Source: Streptomyces durmitorensis
GTDB lineage: Bacteria; Actinomycetota; Actinomycetes; Streptomycetales; Streptomycetaceae
Assembly: GCF_023498005.1 (NCBI RefSeq)
Contig: NZ_CP097289.1
Coordinates: forward strand, 3,720,001-3,784,000
Reading direction: 5' to 3'
DNA: 64,000 nt
Shown here: positions 38,889 to 46,916 of the stretch, one piece after another
Layout: each line of letters begins with the position of its first letter
Numbering within the stretch: position 1 is the first letter of the stretch
Notes under the pieces: model-generated
Told to the model about the DNA's origin: nothing
The model's input: only the letters and a program-made list of their open reading frames with translations
Database searches by the model: none
Position numbers and translations under genes: made by a program

Positions 38889-39270
38889 AGGTGACCTCGC
38901 GGACGCAATCGTGCCCCTGGACGCTGGCCTCCGCTTGGTTCTCGGTCACGGGAGGCACGGGCCCGGTGGGCAACTCCCGGGAAGGGAGCGCCACGTGGTG
39001 CTCGGGCGGCATGCGACGGCCACTATGAAGTTCTGGTGTTTCCGGTTTGCGGTACCGCTGGGGGTACAGGTGTGTCGCATGCGGGGCCTGACAGGACCCA
39101 GACTCTGCCCCAGCCGGACGCCGCAAGGCAATTCTCCGTGCCGTGTGAAAGCTCACACCTCGTTTGCCCCAGGAGTTTTTCGGAAAAGGGCGAACGCCAT
39201 GACGCCGCCCGGCTAGGCTCCTTCGCTTCGCCGGGCGGCGCCAACTACTGCGTAACCAGGGTGAACTGGT
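38889..39270. other. Long leader/promoter region upstream of the SLT gene
   Basis: This 382-bp gap follows phoH and precedes the SLT gene, read on the minus strand. It contains short GC-rich inverted repeats (for example CTCCCGGGAAGGGAG, 38973-38987) and could hold a structured leader. Streptomyces wall hydrolase genes often have c-di-AMP (ydaO-type) riboswitches, but I could not align the conserved core here. No gene is seen. Confidence 0.35.
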
Positions 39271-40590
39271 TCAGATCGCTCCGTCCTCCAGCATTTCGGT
39301 CACGAGCGCCGCGATCGGCGAACGCTCGGAGCGGGTGAGCGTGACGTGGGCGAACAGCGGATGGCCCTTCAGCTTCTCCACCACGGCAACTACCCCGTCG
39401 TACCGCCCCACTCGGAGGTTGTCGCGCTGGGCGACGTCATGAGTGAGGACGACACGGGAGTTCGCCCCGATCCTGGACAGAACGGTCAAAAGGACGTTCC
39501 GTTCCAGGGATTGGGCCTCGTCGACGATCACGAACGCGTCGTGCAACGAGCGCCCGCGGATATGGGTGAGCGGGAGCACTTCGAGCATGCCGCGCGCCGT
39601 CACCTCCTCGATGACCGCCTTGCCCGCCACCGAACCGAGCGTGTCGAAGACCGCCTGCGCCCAGGGGCCCATCTTCTCGGCCTCGGTGCCGGGCAGATAG
39701 CCGAGCTCCTGCCCGCCCACCGCGTACAGCGGCCGGAAGACCATCACCTTCTGGTGCTGCCGTCGCTCCAGGACGGCCTCAAGTCCCGCGCAGAGCGCGA
39801 GGGCCGACTTGCCGGTGCCCGCCCGGCCGCCCATCGACATGATGCCGATGTCCGGATCGAGCAGCAGATCCAGCGCGATGCGCTGCTCCGCACTCCTCCC
39901 CTTGATGCCGAAGGCCTCACGATCACCGCGTACGAGACGGACGTTGCCCTCGGCCGTGACGCGGCCCAGGGCCTTGCCCTTCTCGGACTGGATGGTGAGG
40001 CCCGTGTGGACGGGCAGGTCGGCCGCCTCGGGGACGTACAGCGTGTCTTCCTCGAAGAGGAGGTCCACCTGTTCCCCGGAGAGGGTCAGTTCGGACATTC
40101 CGGTCCAGCCGGAGTCCGTGATGGCGAGCTCGGCGCGGTACTCCTCCGCGAGGAGGCCGACCGAGGACGCCTTGATCCTCAGGGGCAGATCCTTGGAGAC
40201 GACAGTGACGTCGTACCCCTCTGCCTGGAGGTTGCGCGCTACGGCGAGAATCCGTGAGTCGTTGTCCCCCAACCGGTAGCCGGCCGGAAGCACGCCGGGA
40301 TCGGAGTGGTTGAGCTCGACGCGCAGCGTGCCGCCCAGATCGCCGATCGGGATCGGCGCGTCCAGGCGACCGTGCCGGACCCGGCAGTCGTCCAGGAGGC
40401 GCAGGGCCTGCCGGGCGAAGTAGCCGAGCTCGGGATGGTGCCGCTTCGCCTCGAGCTCCGTGACCACGACGACGGGCAGCACGACTTCGTGCTCGTCGAA
40501 GCGGTACATGGAGTTCGGGTCTGCGAGCAGAACGCTGGTGTCGAGAACATAGGTGCGCCTGTCGGGCATGCGGCGCTTCGTGCTGGTCAC
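39271..40590 (-). CDS. PIN-PhoH family ATPase
   Basis: The 439-residue protein joins an N-terminal PIN RNase domain (about residues 12-135: [25 protein letters not shown]) to a PhoH-type ATPase with Walker [17 protein letters not shown] (about 253) and Walker [11 protein letters not shown] (about 352). In mycobacteria a PhoH2-type fusion acts as an RNA helicase/RNase. GTG at 40590 gives the start [17 protein letters not shown] usual in Streptomyces; the ATG at 40569 is the main alternative. An inverted repeat at 40780-40802 is upstream. Confidence 0.88.
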   Translation of the reverse strand: MTSTKRRMPDRRTYVLDTSVLLADPNSMYRFDEHEVVLPVVVVTELEAKRHHPELGYFARQALRLLDDCRVRHGRLDAPIPIGDLGGTLRVELNHSDPGVLPAGYRLGDNDSRILAVARNLQAEGYDVTVVSKDLPLRIKASSVGLLAEEYRAELAITDSGWTGMSELTLSGEQVDLLFEEDTLYVPEAADLPVHTGLTIQSEKGKALGRVTAEGNVRLVRGDREAFGIKGRSAEQRIALDLLLDPDIGIMSMGGRAGTGKSALALCAGLEAVLERRQHQKVMVFRPLYAVGGQELGYLPGTEAEKMGPWAQAVFDTLGSVAGKAVIEEVTARGMLEVLPLTHIRGRSLHDAFVIVDEAQSLERNVLLTVLSRIGANSRVVLTHDVAQRDNLRVGRYDGVVAVVEKLKGHPLFAHVTLTRSERSPIAALVTEMLEDGAI

Positions 40591-40779
40591 CACGGAAGGA
40601 CGTACCCCCTCGGATGAGGTCGGGGAGCGACGGGAAGGATGCCGGGAGAAGTCCGGACCGGTCTCGTGCCGCAGTGCGCGGGCCGAGCTCCGGCCCTCCA
40701 CTTCGCCCGTACTCACCGCACGGTCGTCCTGGTGCAAAGGGCCTCCCGGGCGGACGGCCCCATGCCGCCCGCTGAGATA

Positions 40780-40802
40780 CGACATCCGTGAATCGGATGT
40801 CG
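40780..40802. promoter_or_regulatory. Perfect inverted repeat CGACATCCG-TGAAT-CGGATGTCG
   Basis: The 9-bp arms separated by 5 bases lie about 190 bp upstream of the PhoH start. The size and symmetry suit a dimeric regulator; no family is recognised. Confidence 0.4.
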
Positions 40803-40878
40803 ACCTGGAAGGCTTATTCCCTCGAACACGTGCAGCCATGCCAGGGCATATGACGGCGCGTCCGTGAACTCTGGGTTA

Positions 40879-40899
40879 CTCGTGCCTCACCAACACGAG
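40879..40899 (-). terminator. Hairpin after uppS
   Basis: CTCGTG (40879-40884) pairs with CACGAG (40894-40899), just beyond the uppS stop on the minus strand. Confidence 0.4.
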
Positions 40900-40912
40900 C
40901 ACCGCGTGGGTG

Positions 40913-41674
40913 TCAGCCGCCGTAACGCCGGTGCCGGGCCGCGTAATCACGCAGCGCACGCAGGAAGTCCACCTTGCGGAACGCCGGCCAGAAGACTTCA
41001 CAGAAGTAGTACTCGGAGTGGGCCGACTGCCAGAGCATGAAGCCGGACAGACGCTGCTCACCACTCGTTCGGATCACCAGGTCCGGGTCCGGCTGGCCGC
41101 GCGTGTAGAGGTGCTTGGAGATCAGGTCGACGTCGACGGTCTCGGCGACGTCCTCCAGGCTCGTGCCCTTCTCCGCGTGGTCCAGGATCAGCGAGCGGAC
41201 CGCGTCGGCGATCTCCTGCCGGCCGCCGTATCCGACGGCCACATTGACCAGTATTCCCTTGTTCCCGTGGGTGGCCTGCTCGGCCTCCTTGAGGACGGCC
41301 TGGGTGCGGGCGGGAAGGAGGTCCATCGTGCCCACGTGGTGCACGCGCCAGCGGCCGTCGGCGGCGAGGCTGCGGACCGTGTCCTCGATGATGCCGAGGA
41401 GCGGGATGAGCTCCTGCTCCGGGCGGTCGAAGTTGTCCGTCGACAGCATCCAGAGGGTGACGACCTCGACGTCCGTCTCGGCGCACCAGCCGAGGAACTC
41501 CTCGATCTTGTACGCGCCCGCCTGGTGGCCCTGTTCGGTGGTCCCGCCGGACGCCTTCGCCCAGCGCCTGTTGCCGTCGAGGATGACCCCGATGTGCTTG
41601 GGCACCTGATCGTGGTCGAGGCGGCCTTCCACCCGGCGTGCGTAAAGTCCGTACACCAGGTCGCGCAGGTTCAC
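40913..41674 (-). CDS. uppS: Isoprenyl transferase (undecaprenyl/decaprenyl diphosphate synthase family)
   Basis: This cis-prenyltransferase makes the polyprenyl diphosphate carrier for peptidoglycan and other envelope polymers. The 253-residue protein has the diphosphate-binding HIGVILDGNRRWAKA (about residues 25-39) and RTSGEQRLSGFMLWQSAHSE near 200. GTG at 41674 is set by GGAGGGG nine bases upstream and gives the usual Streptomyces start MNLRDLVYGLYARRV. Many Streptomyces carry two paralogues, so the chain length made by this copy is uncertain. Confidence 0.93.
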   Translation of the reverse strand: MNLRDLVYGLYARRVEGRLDHDQVPKHIGVILDGNRRWAKASGGTTEQGHQAGAYKIEEFLGWCAETDVEVVTLWMLSTDNFDRPEQELIPLLGIIEDTVRSLAADGRWRVHHVGTMDLLPARTQAVLKEAEQATHGNKGILVNVAVGYGGRQEIADAVRSLILDHAEKGTSLEDVAETVDVDLISKHLYTRGQPDPDLVIRTSGEQRLSGFMLWQSAHSEYYFCEVFWPAFRKVDFLRALRDYAARHRRYGG

Positions 41675-41791
41675 TTCTGTCAGCCCCTCCATGCAGATGG
41701 CAGTCCCCGAAGGCGAAAGCCTACCGCTGTGAGGGCGGGGTTCCGCCCTGGGGTGAGCCCGTTGATCCCGGCCTGAAGTAGCTTCGTACCC

Positions 41792-42829
41792 ATGAACGAC
41801 ACGTCTCTGTACCGAGCGGCAACGGACCGTTACAGCACCATGGAGTACCGGCGCACGGGCCGCAGCGGCCTGAAGCTGCCCGCGGTCTCCCTCGGCCTGT
41901 GGCACAACTTCGGTGACGACAAGTCCCTGGAGAGCCAGCGCGCGATCCTGCGTCGCGCCTTCGACCTGGGCGTCACTCACTTCGACCTGGCGAACAACTA
42001 CGGCCCGCCGGCCGGTTCGGCCGAGCTCAACTTCGGCAAGCTGTTCGCGCAGGATTTCGCCCCGTACCGCGATGAATTGGTCATTTCGACCAAGGCGGGC
42101 TACCTCATGCACCCCGGCCCGTACGGCGAGTGGGGTTCGCGCAAGTACCTGATGTCGTCCCTGGACGCGTCGCTCAAGCGCATGGGTGTGGACTACGTCG
42201 ACATCTTCTACTCGCACCGCTTCGACCCGGACACCCCGCTGGAGGAGACGATGGGCGCGCTCGCGTCCGCCGTGCAGCAGGGCAAGGCGCTGTACGTGGG
42301 CGTCTCCTCCTACAACAGCGAGCAGACCGCCGAAGCGGCGCGCCTGCTGCGGGAGATGGGCGTTCCCGCCCTCATCCACCAGCCCTCGTACTCGATGATC
42401 AACCGCTGGACCGAGGACGACGGCCTGCTGGACACCCTTGAGACCGCGGGGATGGGCTGCATCTCGTTCGTGCCGCTGGCGCAGGGCCTGCTCACGAACA
42501 AGTACCTGAAGGGCATCCCGGAGGGCTCGCGCGCGACGCAGGGCAAGTCGCTCGACCCCGACCTCCTGAGCGACGAGGTCGTGCGCCGCCTCAATGGCCT
42601 GAATGACATCGCGGCCCGCCGCGACCAGTCGCTCGCGCAACTGGCCCTCAACTGGGTTCTGCGCGACGAGCGGATGACCTCGGCGCTCATCGGCGCCTCC
42701 AGCGTGAAGCAGCTGGAGGAGAACGTGGCGGCGCTTGCCGGGCCGAAGCTCACGGACGAGGAGCTCGCCGAGATCGACACGTACGCGGTCTCCACGCCCG
42801 GCACCAACATCTGGGCCGGGCGGGGCTGA
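41792..42829 (+). CDS. Aldo/keto reductase (L-glyceraldehyde 3-phosphate reductase-like)
   Basis: The 345-residue NADPH-dependent reductase has the aldo/keto tetrad: Asp and Tyr in FDLANNYGPP (about residues 64-71), Lys in ISTKAGY (about 101) and His in FYSHRFD (about 137). YRRTGRSGLKLPAVSLGLWHNFG at the start places it in the YghZ/GpsA-like beta-subunit group (AKR14). YghZ reduces methylglyoxal and L-glyceraldehyde 3-phosphate. The gene is divergent from uppS. Confidence 0.9.
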   Translation: MNDTSLYRAATDRYSTMEYRRTGRSGLKLPAVSLGLWHNFGDDKSLESQRAILRRAFDLGVTHFDLANNYGPPAGSAELNFGKLFAQDFAPYRDELVISTKAGYLMHPGPYGEWGSRKYLMSSLDASLKRMGVDYVDIFYSHRFDPDTPLEETMGALASAVQQGKALYVGVSSYNSEQTAEAARLLREMGVPALIHQPSYSMINRWTEDDGLLDTLETAGMGCISFVPLAQGLLTNKYLKGIPEGSRATQGKSLDPDLLSDEVVRRLNGLNDIAARRDQSLAQLALNWVLRDERMTSALIGASSVKQLEENVAALAGPKLTDEELAEIDTYAVSTPGTNIWAGRG

Positions 42830-42870
42830 GGGCTGTTCCTGTGGCTCTGAGGGGTGCCCCTGCGCACCTG

Positions 42871-42891
42871 AGGGGTACCCCTATATAGGGG
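42871..42891. terminator. Overlapping palindromes between convergent genes
   Basis: AGGGGTACCCCT (42871-42882) and CCCCTATATAGGGG (42878-42891) overlap between the aldo/keto reductase and the membrane protein gene. They may act as a two-way terminator or a protein-binding site. Confidence 0.45.
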
Positions 42892-42899
42892 CCGCGCGT

Positions 42900-43394
42900 C
42901 TAGAGGGTGCGCGGGCGCTTGAACCAGGCGCCCGCGCCGCCCTGCGAGAGCAGGATGACCGTGGCGATCGAGCCGAGCAGGCCGATGAGGCCGCCCGGGT
43001 TGCCGGAGGCGAGGCCGCCGAGCCCGAGGGCGATCTGCACGCTCATCAGGACGATGCAGGTCACGCGCACGCCGTTGCCCGCGTTCTGGAACGCGAAGGC
43101 GAAGCCGCAGGTCACCAGGAGGCAGATGTTAGCCCCGAAGGCCGCGCCCGCCGTCTGCGAGTCGCCCGATGCCGCGATCGCGATGGTGCCGAGCAGGACG
43201 AGTCCGCTGAGGACCCAGACCACGATCTGCGCGGCACGGACCATGCCGGGCATCGACTGCGGGGCGACGGGGCCGTATCCGTACCCGTATCCGTTTCCGT
43301 AGGCGGGGTCCTGGGCCGGGCCGGTGTAACTGGGGAGGCCCGGCTGGGGGTTGCCCTGCGGGTCATGGGGCGGCGGAGGGAACTGGTTCGACAT
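42900..43394 (-). CDS. Small membrane protein, proline-rich start
   Basis: The 164-residue product begins with a Pro/Gly/Tyr-rich stretch (MSNQFPPPPHDPQG..., including YGNGYGYGYG) followed by three or four membrane segments (about residues 53-75, 82-105, 108-130 and 135-152). It resembles many Streptomyces integral membrane proteins of unknown function. ATG at 43394 follows CAGGGAC. Confidence 0.7.
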   Translation of the reverse strand: MSNQFPPPPHDPQGNPQPGLPSYTGPAQDPAYGNGYGYGYGPVAPQSMPGMVRAAQIVVWVLSGLVLLGTIAIAASGDSQTAGAAFGANICLLVTCGFAFAFQNAGNGVRVTCIVLMSVQIALGLGGLASGNPGGLIGLLGSIATVILLSQGGAGAWFKRPRTL

Positions 43395-43476
43395 GTCCCT
43401 GACCATATCCGGAGGTCCCGCCTCCCTGATCGGGCGGTGCGGGGCGAGGGCGGCGCGAGGCCCGGCGTCCGGGCAC

Positions 43477-43519
43477 AAAAAATCGGGCCGGTCCGTGGGG
43501 GGGAGACGGACCGGCCCGA
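43477..43519 (-). terminator. Intrinsic terminator with C-rich loop
   Basis: A perfect 14-bp stem (TCGGGCCGGTCCGT, 43483-43496, with 43506-43519) ends in six A on the plus strand, so an RNA read on the minus strand would end hairpin-UUUUUU. Its loop read on that strand is CTCCCCCCC and another seven C precede the stem. It lies upstream of, not downstream of, the nearest minus-strand gene. Confidence 0.7.
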
Positions 43520-43590
43520 GGGGGGGTTTCCACCATAACCCTTCGTAAGTGATGCTGCGCGCATCGGCGTGCCACAACTACTCTCCGAAA
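43483..43590 (-). ncRNA. Possible small RNA ending at the C-rich-loop terminator
   Basis: An orphan minus-strand terminator with no gene ending at it suggests an independent transcript or an attenuated leader of the 42900-43394 gene. Two C7 runs, one in the hairpin loop, recall the actinobacterial 6C RNA class, whose hairpin loops carry six or more C. I do not see the first 6C hairpin clearly, so the class is uncertain; the 5' end is a guess. Confidence 0.35.
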
Positions 43591-43739
43591 CCGGCCGACG
43601 ACTCCGGGCCCCTGTTCCCCCACCGGATTTCGGCCCCGGCGACAGAATCAGGCCTCACAGAGCGGTAGCCCATTGGAGGGACGGGGGCCGGGGCGCCCCC
43701 TTGACGCGGCGGGCGCACGGGCCGCTAGCTTCGGCTCGC

Positions 43740-44099
43740 ATGGCGACGCTTCTGCTCCCGTCCGGCCGGACCCTCCCCCTGGAGATCGCGGACTCCGCCG
43801 GCGCGCGGCGGCGCGGGCTGCTCGGCCGGGACGGGGTCGCCGGGGCGCTGCTGCTGACCCCGGCGAGCAGTGTGCACACGGTGGGGATGCGGTTCGCGAT
43901 CGACGTGGCGTACCTGGACCGGGAGCTGCGGGTGCTGGCCGTGCGGACGATGCGTCCCGGGCGGATCGGGTGGCCACGGGCGCGGGCCCGGCACGTCCTG
44001 GAGGCGGAGGCCGGGGCGATGGCCCTGTGGGGCGTGCGCCGGGGTGCGCGGGTCGAGGTGCGGTCCGCGGACTCCTCCGTCGATCCCGGCGGGAGATGA
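43740..44099 (+). CDS. DUF192 family protein
   Basis: The 119-residue product has the DUF192 core: RRRGLLGRDGVAGALLLTPASSVHTVGMRFAIDVAYLD is the central stretch (seen from about residue 20 to 60), with the GMRFAIDVAYLD strand typical of the family. Such proteins are often encoded near Tad pilus genes; here the Tad genes are about 5 kb away. Function is unknown. The ATG at 43740 gives the normal length. Confidence 0.8.
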   Translation: MATLLLPSGRTLPLEIADSAGARRRGLLGRDGVAGALLLTPASSVHTVGMRFAIDVAYLDRELRVLAVRTMRPGRIGWPRARARHVLEAEAGAMALWGVRRGARVEVRSADSSVDPGGR

Positions 44100-44321
44100 G
44101 GGCGCGCGGGGCCGCGCAGCCCCCTCCGCCGCGCGGCACCGCACACGTGGCTTTGCTCACGCGAATTCGCCTTGGTCTGAACTTACGCGATGCGCACGGC
44201 TGAATCGAGTCAGTGCCGATAACGATGCGGAATCAACGCGGCCTGTTTCGGGATCACTTGGTTAACGATCGTCGCGCGGAGCAACCCTCCGCCCCGTTTT
44301 CCCGTCGCGCGACCATTCCCC

Positions 44322-44735
44322 TCAGGCGGCTTTGCCGTCCTTCTTGCACTCGCGGTTGGCCACCAGCTGCTGCATGTGCTCGTCGCCCCACACGCCCAGC
44401 GGGATCAGCGCCTCGTTCAGGGACTGGCCGAGGGGGGTCAGTGAGTACTCGACCTTCGGCGGGACCTCCCGGTACACCTCGCGGTGCACGATGCCGTCGG
44501 ACTCCAGCTCGCGGAGCTGCTGGATGAGCACCTTCTCGCTGATTCCGGCGATGTGGCGCCGGAGCTCGCCGAAGCGGAGCGTCGCGCCCGCGTACAGCGC
44601 CCAGAGGATCATCGGCTTCCACTTGCCGCCGACGACATCCACGGCCGCGTCGAGCCCACAGGCGTACAGCGTCTTGGTCTCCTTGCCGCTCCCGCCGCCG
44701 CTCTCCGAATTACCCTCCGTGCCGCTCTTCGGCAT
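44322..44735 (-). CDS. HxlR-family transcriptional regulator
   Basis: The 137-residue protein has the HxlR winged helix: ACGLDAAVDVVGGKWKPMILWAL (about residues 25-46), FGELRRHIAGISEKVLIQQLRELESDG... begins near 52, and YSLTPLGQSL near 93. The cysteine in LYACG is at the position used for redox or electrophile sensing in many HxlR proteins. ATG at 44735 is preceded by GAGGAG. It is divergent from the winged-helix protein gene, with the inverted repeat 44765-44780 between. Confidence 0.88.
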   Translation of the reverse strand: MPKSGTEGNSESGGGSGKETKTLYACGLDAAVDVVGGKWKPMILWALYAGATLRFGELRRHIAGISEKVLIQQLRELESDGIVHREVYREVPPKVEYSLTPLGQSLNEALIPLGVWGDEHMQQLVANRECKKDGKAA

Positions 44736-44764
44736 GGTCCACTCCTCAGGTGCGCAGAGCCACT

Positions 44765-44780
44765 TACTGGATCGACAGTA
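44765..44780. promoter_or_regulatory. HxlR operator candidate TACTG-GATCGA-CAGTA
   Basis: Perfect 5-bp arms around a 6-bp centre lie in the 61-bp space between the divergent HxlR and winged-helix genes, 16 bp before the latter's start codon. Its position suggests control of both genes. Confidence 0.4.
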
Positions 44781-44796
44781 CTGAAGGGGAACGCCG

Positions 44797-45972
44797 ATGA
44801 CAGTCGCCGCTATTTCGTGGAGTGCCGCCAACGCCCGGCGCATGGAGCGGCAGTTCCTGCTGAATCCCGCGAAGCCGGGTCAGGCCGGCCCCGGCGAGGT
44901 CGTCGACGCGATGCTGGCGGCGCACGCCCAGGTGATGTCCGCCGCCGAGCTGTCGGTGGGGCTGCGGATGGACGGGGCGACCCGCCTCGACGTACGCGAC
45001 GCGCTGTGGGGCGAGGAGCCGAGCCTGGTCAAGACGTACGGGCCGCGCGGCACGATCCACTTCCTTCCCGTATCCGAACTCCCCATGTGGACGGGTGCGT
45101 TGTCCGCGGTCCCGGGCGGGCCGAGCCCCTTCAAGGCGGGCGACCGGCTGACGCCTTCCCAGACGGACGAGATCGTGGGCGCGATCGGCGAGGCGCTCGA
45201 CGGGGCCTGTCTGACCATCGACGAGCTCAGCGATGAGGTGGTGGCGCGTACCGGGCCCTGGGCGGGCGACCTGGTGCTGCCCGCCTTCCAGGGGATGTGG
45301 CCGCGCTGGCGCTCGGTCATGCATGTGGCGGGCCACCGCGGGGTGCTGTGCTTCGCGCCGAACCGGGGCCGCAAGGTGACCTACACGCGCCCTTCGGCCG
45401 CCGGGTCCGAGGAGCCGCCGCTCTCCGCCGAGGTGGCGGCGGGGCGTCTGGTGCGGCGCTTCCTTTACGCGTACGGGCCCGCGACGTCTCCCGAGTTCGC
45501 CAAGTGGGCTGCTGCGCCGGCGCGTTGGGCGGGCGAGGTGTTCGCCTCGCTGGCTTCCGCCGGGGAGATCGAGGCAGTGGAGATGGAGGGGGTGCCGTCC
45601 TCCTGGGTGGTCGCGGGCGACACGGAGTTCCCGGCGGAGCCGGTGCGGGGCGTCCGGCTCCTCCCGTACTTCGACGCGTACGTCATCGCCTCGCACCCGC
45701 GCGAGCGGCTCTTCCCCGGTCGGGCCTACGAGCGTGCGCTGGCCGGGGGCCAGGCGGGCAACTTCCCCGTGCTGCTGGTCGACGGGATCGTGGCGGGGGT
45801 CTGGCACCAGCGGCGCTCCGGGCGGCGGATCACCGTGACGGTGGAGCCGCTCGGCTCGCTGAACGCGGGGCAGGAGCGGGAGCTCGAGGGGCAGGCGGAG
45901 CGGGTGGGGGAAGTGCTCGAGGGGTGGGCGGAGCTGGTGGTGGGGCCGGTGGCGGTGGGGGCGCACGCGTAG
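44797..45972 (+). CDS. Winged-helix DNA-binding domain protein (HTH_42, YcaQ/AlkX group)
   Basis: The 391-residue protein has the HTH_42 family layout: RQFLL near the start, SLVKTYGPRGTIHFLP (about residues 75-90), WPRWRSVMHVAGHRGVLCF (about 168-186), and RLLPYFDAYVIASHPRERL (about 286-304). Relatives include DNA glycosylases that unhook interstrand crosslinks (YcaQ, AlkX/AlkZ), but the catalytic Gln pair cannot be assigned by eye. AAGGGGA precedes the ATG at 44797. A DNA repair or DNA-binding role is likely. Confidence 0.8.
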   Translation: MTVAAISWSAANARRMERQFLLNPAKPGQAGPGEVVDAMLAAHAQVMSAAELSVGLRMDGATRLDVRDALWGEEPSLVKTYGPRGTIHFLPVSELPMWTGALSAVPGGPSPFKAGDRLTPSQTDEIVGAIGEALDGACLTIDELSDEVVARTGPWAGDLVLPAFQGMWPRWRSVMHVAGHRGVLCFAPNRGRKVTYTRPSAAGSEEPPLSAEVAAGRLVRRFLYAYGPATSPEFAKWAAAPARWAGEVFASLASAGEIEAVEMEGVPSSWVVAGDTEFPAEPVRGVRLLPYFDAYVIASHPRERLFPGRAYERALAGGQAGNFPVLLVDGIVAGVWHQRRSGRRITVTVEPLGSLNAGQERELEGQAERVGEVLEGWAELVVGPVAVGAHA

Positions 45973-46017
45973 GTCTGCAAGTCTGCAGGTCCCACCGGAC
46001 CTCGCCCCTCCGCGTTG

Positions 46018-46779
46018 CTAGCGCTTCCTGGCGTCGAAGAGATGCCTCGTGCTGTGGGCCACGAACGGGCCCTCGGTCTGGATCTGCTCGTGCAGTTCAA
46101 GGAGCCGCGGCCGGTACTTCTCCACCGAGAAGTCCGGCACCATCCACACGACCTTCCGCAGGAAGTGGACGACGGCCCCGATGTCGCGGAACTCGATCCG
46201 AAGCCGCTCGGCCCGCAGGTCGACGATCTCCAGGCCCGCCGCCTGCGCCTCGGCGCGCTCGCCGTCGGGGTGACGTCCGTTGCGTACGTCCTCGGGCTGC
46301 GGCCCGAGGAAGTACTCGACGACCTCGAAGACGCTGGCGGGGCCGACATGCTGGGCGAAGTACGTCCCGCCGGGACGCAGCACGCGCGCGATCTCGTCGA
46401 AGTGGGCCTTCACCGGATGCCGACTGGTGACCAGGTCGAACGCCTCCGCGGCGAACGGCAGCGGCGCGTCCTCGGGCGAGGCCACGACCACCGCGCCGCG
46501 CGGATGCAGCAGGGCGGTGGCCTTGGCCACGTTCGGCGGCCACCCCTCCGTGGCGACGGCGAGCGGCGGCAGCGCGGGCGCGGAGGCGAGGACTTCGCCG
46601 CCGCCGGTCTGGATGTCGAGGGAGGCGGTGGCGCGCCCGAGCCGCTCGCCCATGACGTGGGCGTACCGCCAGGAGGGCCGCTCTTCCGTGGCCCGCCCCT
46701 CGAACCAGGAGAAATCCCAGCCTTCGGTGGGGGCGGACTCGGCTTCGGCCACGAGTTCATCGAAGGTGAAGCTGCTCAT
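46018..46779 (-). CDS. Class I SAM-dependent methyltransferase
   Basis: The 253-residue protein has a weak motif I LDIQTGGGEVLA (about residues 56-67), an acidic/aspartate loop in LPFAAEAFDLVTSRH (about 105-120) and RVLRPGGTYFAQHVGP (about 133-148). It belongs to the ubiquinone/menaquinone-type methyltransferase group by layout; substrate unknown. The ATG at 46779 begins MSSFTFDELVAEAES. It is divergent from the secreted protein gene with repeats between (46849-46881). Confidence 0.82.
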   Translation of the reverse strand: MSSFTFDELVAEAESAPTEGWDFSWFEGRATEERPSWRYAHVMGERLGRATASLDIQTGGGEVLASAPALPPLAVATEGWPPNVAKATALLHPRGAVVVASPEDAPLPFAAEAFDLVTSRHPVKAHFDEIARVLRPGGTYFAQHVGPASVFEVVEYFLGPQPEDVRNGRHPDGERAEAQAAGLEIVDLRAERLRIEFRDIGAVVHFLRKVVWMVPDFSVEKYRPRLLELHEQIQTEGPFVAHSTRHLFDARKR

Positions 46780-46849
46780 GGAGCGATCTTCGCATCGGGT
46801 GGCGCCTTTGGCTGACCGGACCAGAACGTGCAGGTCAGAGTCGCTGTAC

Positions 46850-46881
46850 CGTCGAGTACGGTCGAAATACGGTCGAGTACG
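46850..46881. repeat. Three direct repeats of about 11 bp between divergent genes
   Basis: GTCGAGTACG (46851-46860), GTCGAAATACG (46861-46871) and GTCGAGTACG (46872-46881) are contiguous in the 137-bp space between the methyltransferase and the secreted protein genes. Spacing of one helical turn suggests cooperative binding of a regulator. Confidence 0.75.
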
Positions 46882-46916
46882 ATCTTCGGCGACCAAGATT
46901 ATTCATGGGGGAACGC

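Larger units (their letters stand above)
40591..40912. other. Gap between uppS and phoH
   Basis: The 322-bp stretch holds a perfect 9-bp inverted repeat (40780-40802) and a small hairpin (40879-40899) that probably ends the uppS transcript. No convincing coding frame is present. Confidence 0.5.
43395..43739. other. Gap upstream of the small membrane protein and DUF192 gene
   Basis: This 345-bp gap holds a canonical intrinsic terminator facing the minus strand (43477-43519) and a C-rich stretch just before it. It also contains the DUF192 promoter region. No coding frame is convincing. Confidence 0.5.

Noticed and set aside
38889..39270. c-di-AMP (ydaO-type) riboswitch
   Set aside because: The conserved core could not be recognised in the reverse-strand sequence, so only a gap is reported.
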